Assembly: GCA_905373085.1 (NCBI GenBank)
Contig: CAJPRR010000047.1
Span: 1 to 13,259 of the forward strand
DNA: 13,259 nt
DNA from: an uncultured Selenomonas sp.
GTDB lineage: Bacteria; Bacillota; Negativicutes; Selenomonadales; Selenomonadaceae
Direction of reading: 5' to 3'
Shown here: piece after piece, positions 1 through 5,503 of the stretch
How positions within the stretch are numbered: position 1 is the first letter of the stretch
How the letters are laid out: every line of letters starts with the position of its first letter
The notes under the pieces: model-generated
Told to the model about the DNA's origin: nothing
The model's database searches: none
The model's input: the letters and a program-made list of their open reading frames with translations, nothing else
Made by a program: the position numbers and the translations under genes

Positions 1-105
1 GCTCGTATGCGAAAACGTCCCAAGAATGCAAGCGCGAAGTGCGCCGCATGATTGGTTGACGTTGACCGCTATAGATACAGCGCATCTGTGCAAATCTGGG
101 CGACC
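1..105. other. Non-coding end of window, no feature recognised
   Basis: No credible reading frame, RNA gene or terminator is visible in this stretch. It lies just beyond the broken nuclease-type fragment on the minus strand. It may be the flank of an old insertion or deletion that removed the rest of that gene, but no inverted-repeat pair or target duplication could be identified, so nothing more is claimed. Confidence 0.4.
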
Positions 106-180
106 TCATTTTATCAGCGCTTCCTTAATAAAGATGTCACGAAAGAGTGAATCCTTATAATTGCGCTTCACGGTTTTCAT
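106..180 (-). pseudogene. N-terminal fragment of an Rpn/PD-(D/E)XK nuclease-type (putative transposase) gene
   Basis: An ATG at 180 opens a 24-codon frame ending in TGA at 106-108. The first residues, MKTVKRNYKDSLFRDIF, match from memory the N-terminus of the Rpn / PD-(D/E)XK nuclease family transposases, which are common in Negativicutes and normally about 280-320 residues long. After the RDIF motif the similarity stops and the frame ends within eight codons. An SD-like GAGGTGG lies about 8 nt upstream and a plausible promoter precedes it, so the start of the gene looks preserved while the body is gone. It is best read as a remnant left by deletion or insertion. The alternative, a real micropeptide, is less likely. 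Family assignment rests on about 17 residues only. Confidence 0.5.
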
Positions 181-203
181 GCCCTAGCCACCTCTCTGCC
201 TTG

Positions 204-232
204 ATTATACTATAAAGCGTTCAAGGCGACAA
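204..232 (-). promoter_or_regulatory. Sigma-A type promoter for the broken nuclease-type gene
   Basis: On the minus strand TTGTCG (227-232) is followed after exactly 17 nt by a perfect TATAAT (204-209), about 24 nt upstream of the ATG at 180. A second, poorly spaced TTGAAC lies between them. An 8-bp tandem duplication, aaggcgac twice (223-238), overlaps the -35 region. Confidence 0.5.
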
Positions 233-284
233 GGCGACGATCCCTCCTGCGATATGCACGCAGCGAAGTCCCCCATACCCATCG

Positions 285-350
285 CTAGGAGCGGGAGCAG
301 CGCGGATGCAAGCAAGACCGACGGCAAAATCGCCGCCGGAACCGTGTCAT
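285..350 (-). CDS. Possible 21-residue basic micro-ORF after the flotillin gene
   Basis: An ATG at 348-350 lies 13 nt after the flotillin stop and about 7 nt after a good Shine-Dalgarno sequence (GGGAGG). It opens only 21 codons, rich in Arg and Cys, ending at TAG 285-287. In a neighbouring frame the same DNA encodes an Ala/Leu-rich hydrophobic stretch that runs on to about 207. This could mean a frameshifted remnant of a small membrane protein. The ribosome-binding site is the only positive evidence, so it may be chance. The rest of 181-363 holds only the promoter described separately. Confidence 0.15.
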   Translation of the reverse strand: MTRFRRRFCRRSCLHPRCSRS

Positions 351-363
351 GCTCTTTCCTCCC

Positions 364-1887
364 TCAGTCGCGAATCGCATTGGCAATCGTCGCCGCCTTG
401 ACGGCAGCCGCTTTTATAGCATCAGCATCCGCCCCCGTGACGTTGACATTCTTCGTGACCTTCGCCTCGTAGCTCTCGCCGCGCACGATGTCCGCGAGGT
501 CGATGCCCGTCGCCGCCTTGACCGTCTGAAACGTCTTCGCCATGACGAGCGGCACGTTGTCTGCCATCGGCTCGACCGCAGAGGCGCTGCTGCCGCCGAT
601 GATGGATACATTGCCGATGCGCTCAAGCGGCTTTGCCACTTCCGAAGCGATCTGCGGCAGAATCTCAACGATCATCTGCGCCATAGCCGCCTTGCCGTAT
701 TTCTTCAGCGCTTCTGCCTTGCGATCCATCGCAGCGGCTTCAGCCTCGCCTTTCGCCTGGATTGCGGCAGCTTCAGCCTCGCCCTGCGCCTTGATTCCTG
801 CCGCTTCCTGCTCTGCCGCATAGCGCGAGGCCTCCGCCTCAGCCTTCTTAGCCTCCGCCTTGCGCTGCGTTTCGTAGAGAGCAGCTTCCGCTTCACGCTG
901 ACGCTTGGCAAGATCGGCTGCCGCCTTCTGCTCGACGGCATACTTTTCTGCGTCCGCCTGCTTCTGAATCTGCGCCGCAAGCTCCTGCTCACGCACGGAC
1001 ACCTGCTGCTTCTTCAGCTCCTGCTCACGCTCCGCCTTCGCGATCTGCGCGTTGACCGTAGCGGCCTGAACGGATTTCTGCTGCTCCTGCGCTTGGATTT
1101 CGTAGGCTGCATCCGCCTCCGCGCGCTTGATATCAGACGCCCGCTTAAGCTCCGCCTGCCGGATGGCAAGATCGGTCTGCCTCTGGGCAATCTCAAGATC
1201 CGCCTCTACCTGCGCATCGTTCGCTTCCTTCTGCGCCTGCGCCTTGGCCACAGCGACATCGCGCTCCGCCTCGGCACGCGAGATGGCCGCGCGTTTCTTG
1301 ATGCGCGCCGTGTTGTCCGCGCCGAGGTCGACAATGAGACCATTATTGTCCGTGACATTCTGTATGTTGCAGGAAATGATCTCGATGCCGAGCTTCTTCA
1401 TATCCTGCGCCGCCTTGTTGACCACCTGATCAGAGAAGCTGTCACGATCCGTATTGATGGCTTCCAGCGTCAACGTGCCGATGATCTCGCGCATGTTGCC
1501 CTCAAGAGAATCCTGCAGATCCTTCGCGATCTGTTCCCCCGTGAAGTTCAGGAAGTTCCGTGCCGCAAGCTGCACGCTCTCCTCGTCGCGCCCGACCATG
1601 ACCTTGGCGACAGCATCGACATTCACATTGATGTAATCGTTCGTCGGCACGGGCGTCTCCGTCTTGATGTCCACAGAAATCTGCCCGAGGAAAAGCGTGT
1701 CCATGCGCTCAAAGAAAGGGATGCGCGCTCCGCCCCGCCCGATGAGGATGCGCGGGCGCTTCTTGATGCCGGAAATAATGAGTGCCGTCGACGGCGAAGC
1801 CTTCACATAGCCGCCTGCTAAAATCGCCAAGAGCACGACGACCAGCACAACGGCGCCAACAATTCCTCCGATAAATAAGATTCCCAT
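364..1887 (-). CDS. floA: Flotillin-like SPFH/band 7 membrane-scaffold protein
   Basis: This is a 507-residue flotillin-family protein, expected to sit in the inner leaflet of the cytoplasmic membrane and organise lipid microdomains. Residues about 3-25 form one hydrophobic membrane segment. An SPFH/band 7 domain follows (about 30-200). Then comes a long Ala/Glu/Lys-rich coiled coil (about 205-430) containing near-identical GEAEAAA repeats, and a flotillin-type C-terminus. The size and layout match the eukaryotic-flotillin/YuaG (FloT) type better than the shorter FloA type, so the symbol is tentative and floT may be as apt. The start is unclear: the ATG at 1887 begins the expected N-terminus but has a weak ribosome site, while the consensus AGGAGG (1928-1933) better fits in-frame TTG 1914 or GTG 1908. 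The usual partner NfeD is not next to it. The thiE-like gene lies upstream behind a terminator, so expression needs read-through or a promoter inside that gene. Confidence 0.9.
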   Translation of the reverse strand: MGILFIGGIVGAVVLVVVLLAILAGGYVKASPSTALIISGIKKRPRILIGRGGARIPFFERMDTLFLGQISVDIKTETPVPTNDYINVNVDAVAKVMVGRDEESVQLAARNFLNFTGEQIAKDLQDSLEGNMREIIGTLTLEAINTDRDSFSDQVVNKAAQDMKKLGIEIISCNIQNVTDNNGLIVDLGADNTARIKKRAAISRAEAERDVAVAKAQAQKEANDAQVEADLEIAQRQTDLAIRQAELKRASDIKRAEADAAYEIQAQEQQKSVQAATVNAQIAKAEREQELKKQQVSVREQELAAQIQKQADAEKYAVEQKAAADLAKRQREAEAALYETQRKAEAKKAEAEASRYAAEQEAAGIKAQGEAEAAAIQAKGEAEAAAMDRKAEALKKYGKAAMAQMIVEILPQIASEVAKPLERIGNVSIIGGSSASAVEPMADNVPLVMAKTFQTVKAATGIDLADIVRGESYEAKVTKNVNVTGADADAIKAAAVKAATIANAIRD

Positions 1888-1920
1888 ACACTTCGCGACG
1901 CATCGCACAGGCAAGGCGCC

Positions 1921-1940
1921 GCTTTCACCTCCTTGAAAGC
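1921..1940 (-). promoter_or_regulatory. Hairpin presenting the flotillin Shine-Dalgarno sequence in its loop
   Basis: On the minus strand a perfect 7-bp inverted repeat, GCTTTCA and TGAAAGC, flanks exactly AGGAGG. The folded mRNA would show a consensus ribosome-binding hexamer as a 6-nt loop. The nearest in-frame starts downstream are TTG 1914 (13 nt away) and GTG 1908 (19 nt). The better conserved ATG 1887 is 40 nt away. The symmetry could equally be a DNA operator. The repeat is seen directly; its function is inferred. Confidence 0.45.
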
Positions 1941-1950
1941 AGCACAAAAG

Positions 1951-1986
1951 GATATGGCGGGAAGGGACATCGTCCTTTCCCGCCCT
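1951..1986 (-). terminator. Intrinsic terminator closing the thi operon
   Basis: A 13-bp stem (1956-1968 with 1972-1984, one G-U pair) has an ATC loop. It begins 3 nt after the stop of the thiE-like gene. On the minus strand it is followed by ATATCCTTTTG, a moderate U-tract, so termination may be incomplete and leave read-through into the flotillin gene. On the plus strand it is followed by CTTCTATTTTA, so it could act in both directions, although no plus-strand gene ends here. Confidence 0.7.
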
Positions 1987-1987
1987 T

Positions 1988-2647
1988 CTATTTTATTGTA
2001 CCATGAACCTTCAAGAACTCAAGCCCCAAAGGTACAGCGCGGATCGAACAAATGCACCGCATCAGCTCCGACATCATGCAGCAGCCCGCCGCGCCGGCTT
2101 CGATGCAGGTGTCGAGCTTGTCCATGCCGATGCCGCCGAGCGCGAATACGGGGAGCGGCGACGCCTTGCAGGCGGCGGCGAGGGCGGCCGTGCCGAGAGG
2201 GGCGGCGCCCGGCTTGCACGCCGTGGCGAAGACGGGGCTGAGCGTCGCGTAGTCTGCGCCAAGGGCTACGGCTTCGGCGATTTCGGCGGCGGAATGCGCC
2301 GATGCGCCGACGAGCTGCACAGCGCCCGCTTGCGGCGCTGACCGCCGCCCGCTCGCCGCTCGCCATTCGCGCAGGGCGTCGAGCGGCAGATGGAGGCCGT
2401 CCGCGCCGAGTTCTGACATCCTGCCGAGCGCAATCCGACCGTGCGCGAGACACTTCTTGCCGCCCTTATGCGCGATGCGTGCGACCTTTGCGAAAAGTGT
2501 CCGATACTCCTCCACGCGCAAATCTTTTTCGCGCACGATGATCCAGTCCACCAGCTCCATCGCGGCGACGCGCTCGATCTGTGCGAGAAAATCGCCCTCG
2601 ACCAGACGGCGATTCGTGATGCACGCAATGATTCTTCCCCTATACAT
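1988..2647 (-). CDS. thiE: ThiE/TenI-family protein (thiamine-phosphate synthase or thiazole tautomerase)
   Basis: This 219-residue TIM-barrel protein belongs to the ThiE/TenI family. ThiE joins HMP-PP to thiazole phosphate in the cytoplasm; TenI tautomerises thiazole phosphate. Family landmarks are R39-E-K-D-L, GADGLHLP (81-88), G-A-S-A-H118, the SPVFAT segment (137-142), K145, and phosphate-binding GGI (171-173) with S193. The canonical ThiE N-D-R motif, whose Asn and Asp contact HMP-PP and metal, is here H69-G-R, close to the N-G-R of Bacillus TenI. The catalytic TenI His of the GHVFET segment is Pro here, as in ThiE. The function is therefore ambiguous. The ATG at 2647 overlaps the end of thiH by 8 nt with no clear ribosome site, pointing to translational coupling. 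It is the last gene of the riboswitch-controlled operon. Confidence 0.85.
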   Translation of the reverse strand: MYRGRIIACITNRRLVEGDFLAQIERVAAMELVDWIIVREKDLRVEEYRTLFAKVARIAHKGGKKCLAHGRIALGRMSELGADGLHLPLDALREWRAASGRRSAPQAGAVQLVGASAHSAAEIAEAVALGADYATLSPVFATACKPGAAPLGTAALAAACKASPLPVFALGGIGMDKLDTCIEAGAAGCCMMSELMRCICSIRAVPLGLEFLKVHGTIK

Positions 2648-3896
2648 AGACGTAATCGTTCAGCACGGGCTGCAGTCCGCCGTGCGAGAGCCCTGCGTAC
2701 ATCTCAGCGAGCGAGCGTGCGTCGGCGATTTCAAACTGCTCGTCGCCCGCCGCCTGCGCTTTTTTTCCCTCGTACTTCTCCTCGTGGTCGCCGATGCCCG
2801 TCGAGACGCCCGCCGACACCTTCGTCGCCGCGATCTTCACGATGCCGTCGCGAAAGCTCGCCGACTCGCGCGAGGAAACCGTGATGCCGACGTAGGGCAG
2901 AAAGATGCGGTAGGCGCATAGCACCTGGCAAAGCTCCCTTTCATGCACGTCGCGCGGGTTGATTCCCGCGTTGTTGACGATGGGACGAAGCCTTGGACAG
3001 GAGAGCGAGTATTCGACGTGCGGATATTTGCGCTGCAGAAAGTAGACGTGCAGCGCCGTCGCCAGCGCGTCGCGCCGAAAGTCGGCGAGCCCCAGAAGAG
3101 CCGAGAAACCCACGCCCCTCATGCCGCCGAGGATGGCGCGTTCCTGCGCCTCGAAGCGATAGGGAAAGACGCGCTTTCGGCCCGCGAGGTGAAGCTCCTC
3201 GTAGCGCACGGCGTCATACGTCTCCTGAAACACCGTCACATAGTCCGCGCCGCATTCGTGCAGATAGCGATAGTCCGCCGTATTCACGGGATAGATTTCG
3301 AGTCCGACATTGCGGAAATGCCGCTGCGCCAGACGGCACGCCTCGCCGATGTAGGCGATGTCGCTCATCGCGGGGCTTTCGCCCGTCAACAGCAGGATCT
3401 CCTCGATGCCCGACGCCGCGACGACCTCCATCTCGCGTGCGATCTCCGCCTCTGTGAGCCTGCGGCGCACGATGTCGTTGTAGCGGTTGAAGCCACAGTA
3501 AATGCAGTAATTGTCGCAGTAATTCGCGATGTAAAGCGGCGTGAATACATAGACCGTGTTGCCGAAGTGACGCCCCGTCTCCCGCTGGGCACGCCTCGCC
3601 ATACGCTCCAAAAAGGGCGCGGCGGCAGGCGAAAGAAGAGCCGCGAAATCCTCGATGCTGCACCGCTCGTGCGCGAGAGCACGCTCGACGTCGGCGGCGC
3701 TGTAGGCGGCAGGATCGTACTCCGCTGCCGCAGAAAGCACCTTTTCACGCACATCGGAATCAATCCGCTCCATATCGCTCGCATACGCCATGACGTCCGT
3801 GCGGCTCGCAGGGTCATTTTCCAGTCGGTGCTTCCTTTCGAGCGCCGCGCCGCTCAAACGCGCCGAATCTATGAAGTAGCTTGCATCTTCTCTCAT
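2640..3896 (-). CDS. thiH: 2-iminoacetate synthase ThiH (radical SAM tyrosine lyase)
   Basis: ThiH cleaves tyrosine using SAM and a [4Fe-4S] cluster, giving dehydroglycine (2-iminoacetate) and p-cresol. Dehydroglycine is then used by ThiG for thiazole synthesis. The cluster motif is C127-x3-C131-x2-C134, followed by Gly-Phe as in the ThiH/HydG family. Other family signatures include LLTGE (169-173), FQETYD and a conserved C-terminal region with SAGVSTGIG. The start at 3896 is chosen because its ATG overlaps the thiG stop (ATGA) and has a GGGAGAGG ribosome site about 8 nt upstream. It gives 418 residues, about 40 longer than most ThiH. Internal ATGs at 3791 and 3773 would give a normal N-terminus but lack Shine-Dalgarno sequences. 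It is a paralogue of HydG, encoded at 5504-6928. Confidence 0.95.
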   Translation of the reverse strand: MREDASYFIDSARLSGAALERKHRLENDPASRTDVMAYASDMERIDSDVREKVLSAAAEYDPAAYSAADVERALAHERCSIEDFAALLSPAAAPFLERMARRAQRETGRHFGNTVYVFTPLYIANYCDNYCIYCGFNRYNDIVRRRLTEAEIAREMEVVAASGIEEILLLTGESPAMSDIAYIGEACRLAQRHFRNVGLEIYPVNTADYRYLHECGADYVTVFQETYDAVRYEELHLAGRKRVFPYRFEAQERAILGGMRGVGFSALLGLADFRRDALATALHVYFLQRKYPHVEYSLSCPRLRPIVNNAGINPRDVHERELCQVLCAYRIFLPYVGITVSSRESASFRDGIVKIAATKVSAGVSTGIGDHEEKYEGKKAQAAGDEQFEIADARSLAEMYAGLSHGGLQPVLNDYVYV

Positions 3897-4690
3897 CTCG
3901 TCGCCTCTCCCTCGTGCAGAAAGCCCGTCAGCGGATCGGAAGCAGACGCGCCGCGCTCCAGGACTCTCCCAAGCCCCGCAAGATACGCCGCGCGTCCCGC
4001 CTCGATCGCCGACTTGAACGCCCCCGCCATCCGCGCCACGTCGCCCGCCGTCGCGATCGCCGTGTTCGCCATGACGGCGGCGGCGCCGATCTCCATAGCC
4101 TCACATGCTTCCGACGGTCTGCCGATGCCCGCATCGACGATGATCGGCACGTCGATCTCCTCGACGAGAATCTTGATGAAAGCCTTCGCCTGCAGTCCCT
4201 GATTCGAACCGATGGGAGCGGCGAGCGGCATGACCGCCGCCGCTCCCGCCGCTTCAAGAGCACGCGCCGCATAGAGGTCGGGAAACATGTACGGCAGAAC
4301 GACAAAGCCCTCGGCGGCAAGCAATTTCGTCGCGCGAACCGTCTCCTCGTTGTCCGGCAGAAGATACTTCGCATCGCGCATGATCTCCACCTTGATGAAG
4401 TCGCCGCAGCCAAGCTCGCGTGCCATGCGTGCAATGCGCACGGCTTCCTCTGCCGTGCGTGCGCCCGACGTGTTCGGCAGGAGCGTCACATGCGCGGGAA
4501 TGTAGTCAAGAATGCTCTCGCCTTCGCGCGTATTCGTGCGCCGCACGGCGAGCGTCACCATCTCCGCGCCCGCATTCTCCACGGCGGCGCGGATGAGTTC
4601 GAGCGAATACTTGCCCGAGCCGAGGATGAAGCGCGAGCGGAACATTTTGCCGCCAAGCTTCAACATGTCTTCCCCTTGCTTCTTTTCCAT
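3893..4690 (-). CDS. thiG: Thiazole synthase ThiG
   Basis: ThiG is the TIM-barrel enzyme that condenses deoxyxylulose 5-phosphate, ThiS thiocarboxylate and dehydroglycine into the thiamine thiazole phosphate. The 265-residue product has the expected landmarks: LGGKMFRSRFILGSGKY near the N-terminus, K100 in FIKVEI (the Schiff-base lysine), PLAAPIGSNQGL (155-166) and IVDAGIGRPSEA (184-195) for phosphate binding, and GAAAVMANTAIA. The start at 4690 has AAGGGGG about 7 nt upstream. An ATG at 4666 also has a ribosome site and would give the shorter, more typical N-terminus. It lies 93 nt after thiS and overlaps thiH by 4 nt. A small TCCC-TTT-GGGA hairpin sits in the thiS-thiG gap. Confidence 0.95.
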   Translation of the reverse strand: MEKKQGEDMLKLGGKMFRSRFILGSGKYSLELIRAAVENAGAEMVTLAVRRTNTREGESILDYIPAHVTLLPNTSGARTAEEAVRIARMARELGCGDFIKVEIMRDAKYLLPDNEETVRATKLLAAEGFVVLPYMFPDLYAARALEAAGAAAVMPLAAPIGSNQGLQAKAFIKILVEEIDVPIIVDAGIGRPSEACEAMEIGAAAVMANTAIATAGDVARMAGAFKSAIEAGRAAYLAGLGRVLERGASASDPLTGFLHEGEATR

Positions 4691-4783
4691 ACGATTTCCC
4701 CCTTCGCCCTCCCTTTGGGAGAAGCCTTCCCTCCATCGACAGCGCACCCACGCAGAAATGCTGTGCGCCCGCTCCGCATCGCC

Positions 4784-4978
4784 TCAGCCGCCGCCGACGA
4801 AACTCACGATCTCCACGACGTCGCCCGCCGCAAGCCGCACCGATTCATACGTCGCCCGCGGCACGATCTCGCCGTTTCTCTCGACGGCGATGCGTGCGGG
4901 CACATAGCCGGCTTCTCGCAGATAGTCCAAGAGCATCCTGCCGTCCGCCGCAGCGTCCTCGCCGTTGACCTTCACCAT
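4784..4978 (-). CDS. thiS: Sulfur-carrier protein ThiS
   Basis: This 64-residue ubiquitin-like protein carries sulfur as a C-terminal thiocarboxylate to ThiG. It starts MVKVNGE, has the beta-grasp pattern RIAVERNGEIVPR, and ends SFVGGG, with the terminal Gly-Gly that is adenylated and thiolated. Size and ending are standard for ThiS. The ATG at 4978 is preferred because GGGAGG lies about 7 nt upstream. The in-frame ATG at 4984 touches that site directly, and longer versions run into the terminator hairpin. It is the first gene after the TPP riboswitch. The adenylyltransferase ThiF is not in this operon and must come from elsewhere or be replaced by a MoeB-like enzyme. Confidence 0.95.
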   Translation of the reverse strand: MVKVNGEDAAADGRMLLDYLREAGYVPARIAVERNGEIVPRATYESVRLAAGDVVEIVSFVGGG

Positions 4979-4991
4979 ATTCATCCCTCCC

Positions 4992-5029
4992 AAAAAGAAA
5001 ACCGCACACGCCAAAGTGGTGTATGCGGT
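4992..5029 (-). terminator. thiS: Riboswitch-controlled intrinsic terminator in the thiS leader
   Basis: A 12-bp stem (5018-5029 with 5001-5012; one G-U pair and one A-C mismatch) with loop 5013-5017 is followed on the minus strand by TTTTCTTTTT. It lies about 10 nt after the TPP aptamer and directly before the thiS ribosome site. This indicates premature transcription termination when TPP is bound. The competing antiterminator could not be assigned by eye. Confidence 0.85.
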
Positions 5030-5034
5030 CAAAA

Positions 5035-5128
5035 TCGCCCTCTATTCCCTACGTTGGCATGATCCAAATCAGGTTTCGGGTCGGAGCGAAAAGCCCCCTC
5101 TCAGCCCATTCGTGGACTCCCCTTTTGC
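5035..5128 (-). ncRNA. TPP riboswitch aptamer (THI element)
   Basis: On the minus strand the conserved blocks of the thi-box appear in order: CTGAGA (5099-5104) after a GGG helix strand, ACCTGAT (5068-5074), GGATCATGCC (5056-5065) and GTAGGGA (5046-5052). These match the pyrimidine- and pyrophosphate-sensing arms of the TPP aptamer. It precedes thiSGH-thiE and an intrinsic terminator, so thiamine pyrophosphate should shut the operon off. The outer limits are approximate because helix P1 was not resolved. Confidence 0.95.
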
Positions 5129-5135
5129 AGTATTC

Positions 5136-5163
5136 ATTATAGCGCAGTTGTGGAAAAATGCAA
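5136..5163 (-). promoter_or_regulatory. Promoter of the thiamine operon
   Basis: A perfect -10 TATAAT (5136-5141) lies a few nucleotides before the riboswitch. The best -35 is TTGCAT (5158-5163) with a 16-nt spacer, matching the consensus at only three positions. Transcription would start near 5129, at the 5' edge of the aptamer, which fits its position well. Confidence 0.65.
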
Positions 5164-5192
5164 GGAAAATTCGCCGACGCCGATCTGCTTTT

Positions 5193-5273
5193 CTACACGC
5201 CGCTGTGCGCGTTCTGCGGTACGAACATCACGCGAAGCTGCATACCCAACCCCTCGGCCAGCCTCTTCATCGT
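5193..5273 (-). pseudogene. Read-on remnant of the HTH gene beyond its in-frame TAG
   Basis: Directly after the TAG at 5274-5276 the same frame stays open for 26 codons to a second TAG (5193-5195). It encodes TMKRLAEGLGMQLRVMFVP and a short tail. This is the segment expected after the helix-turn-helix in HigA-like antitoxins, where a T-x-KRLAEGLG helix and a beta strand ending in V/I-x-F-VP are usual. The stop therefore looks like a point mutation in a gene of 98 codons. Readthrough or a sequencing error remain possible. Confidence 0.6.
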
Positions 5274-5489
5274 CTACATCGAAGGATTGGCCTCTCCTGT
5301 TTCAATGCGACTGATATCCGCCTGCGAAATGCCCGTTCTTGCAGACAATTCTTTTTGCGTGAGCTTTGTAACCTTCCTTGCCTCCAACAGTGAGCGAATC
5401 AGCTGAAACTCAGGCTCTAGTGCCTCATACTCTGCCTTAAACTCAGAATCCTTCAATCGCTCATGCAAAGTCGTACGAAAACTTCTCAT
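5274..5489 (-). CDS. XRE-family HTH protein, HigA-like antitoxin, truncated by TAG
   Basis: This 71-residue protein has the N-terminal helices typical of HigA-like antitoxins (LEPEFQLIRSLLEAR, 24-38) and a clear XRE helix-turn-helix (TQKELSARTGISQADISRIETG, about 44-65). In such modules the antitoxin follows a HigB/RelE-like toxin, binds it, and represses the promoter. Here the neighbour upstream is hydG (15 nt away) and no toxin gene is visible, so it is an orphan. The frame stops at TAG right after NPSM, although the next 26 codons still encode the expected family ending. The ATG at 5489 has GAGGGGGG upstream. Its base composition looks lower in GC than the flanking genes, which suggests acquisition by transfer. 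Whether the short form still binds DNA is unknown. Confidence 0.75.
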   Translation of the reverse strand: MRSFRTTLHERLKDSEFKAEYEALEPEFQLIRSLLEARKVTKLTQKELSARTGISQADISRIETGEANPSM

Positions 5490-5503
5490 CGCTGCATCCC
5501 CCC

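Noticed and set aside
223..238. Tandem duplication of aaggcgac as a repeat array
   Set aside because: Only two 8-bp copies are present; this is too little to call a repeat element.
321..341. Possible terminator after the flotillin gene
   Set aside because: A CGGC/GCCG stem with a GATTTT loop exists but is only 4 bp and has no U-tract.
349..1821. Long plus-strand open frame opposite the flotillin gene
   Set aside because: It is rich in Arg and Leu with no domain pattern, and mirrors the Ala/Glu-rich coiled coil on the other strand; high GC makes such shadow frames common.
4702..4724. Small hairpin in the thiS-thiG gap
   Set aside because: TCCC-TTT-GGGA with a bulged outer CTTC/GAAG pair is visible, but it has no U-tract and is too short to call a terminator or a riboswitch.
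4979..5032. Longer thiS start giving an 82-residue protein
   Set aside because: The added codons lie inside the terminator hairpin and U-tract of the riboswitch, and the ribosome site fits ATG 4978.
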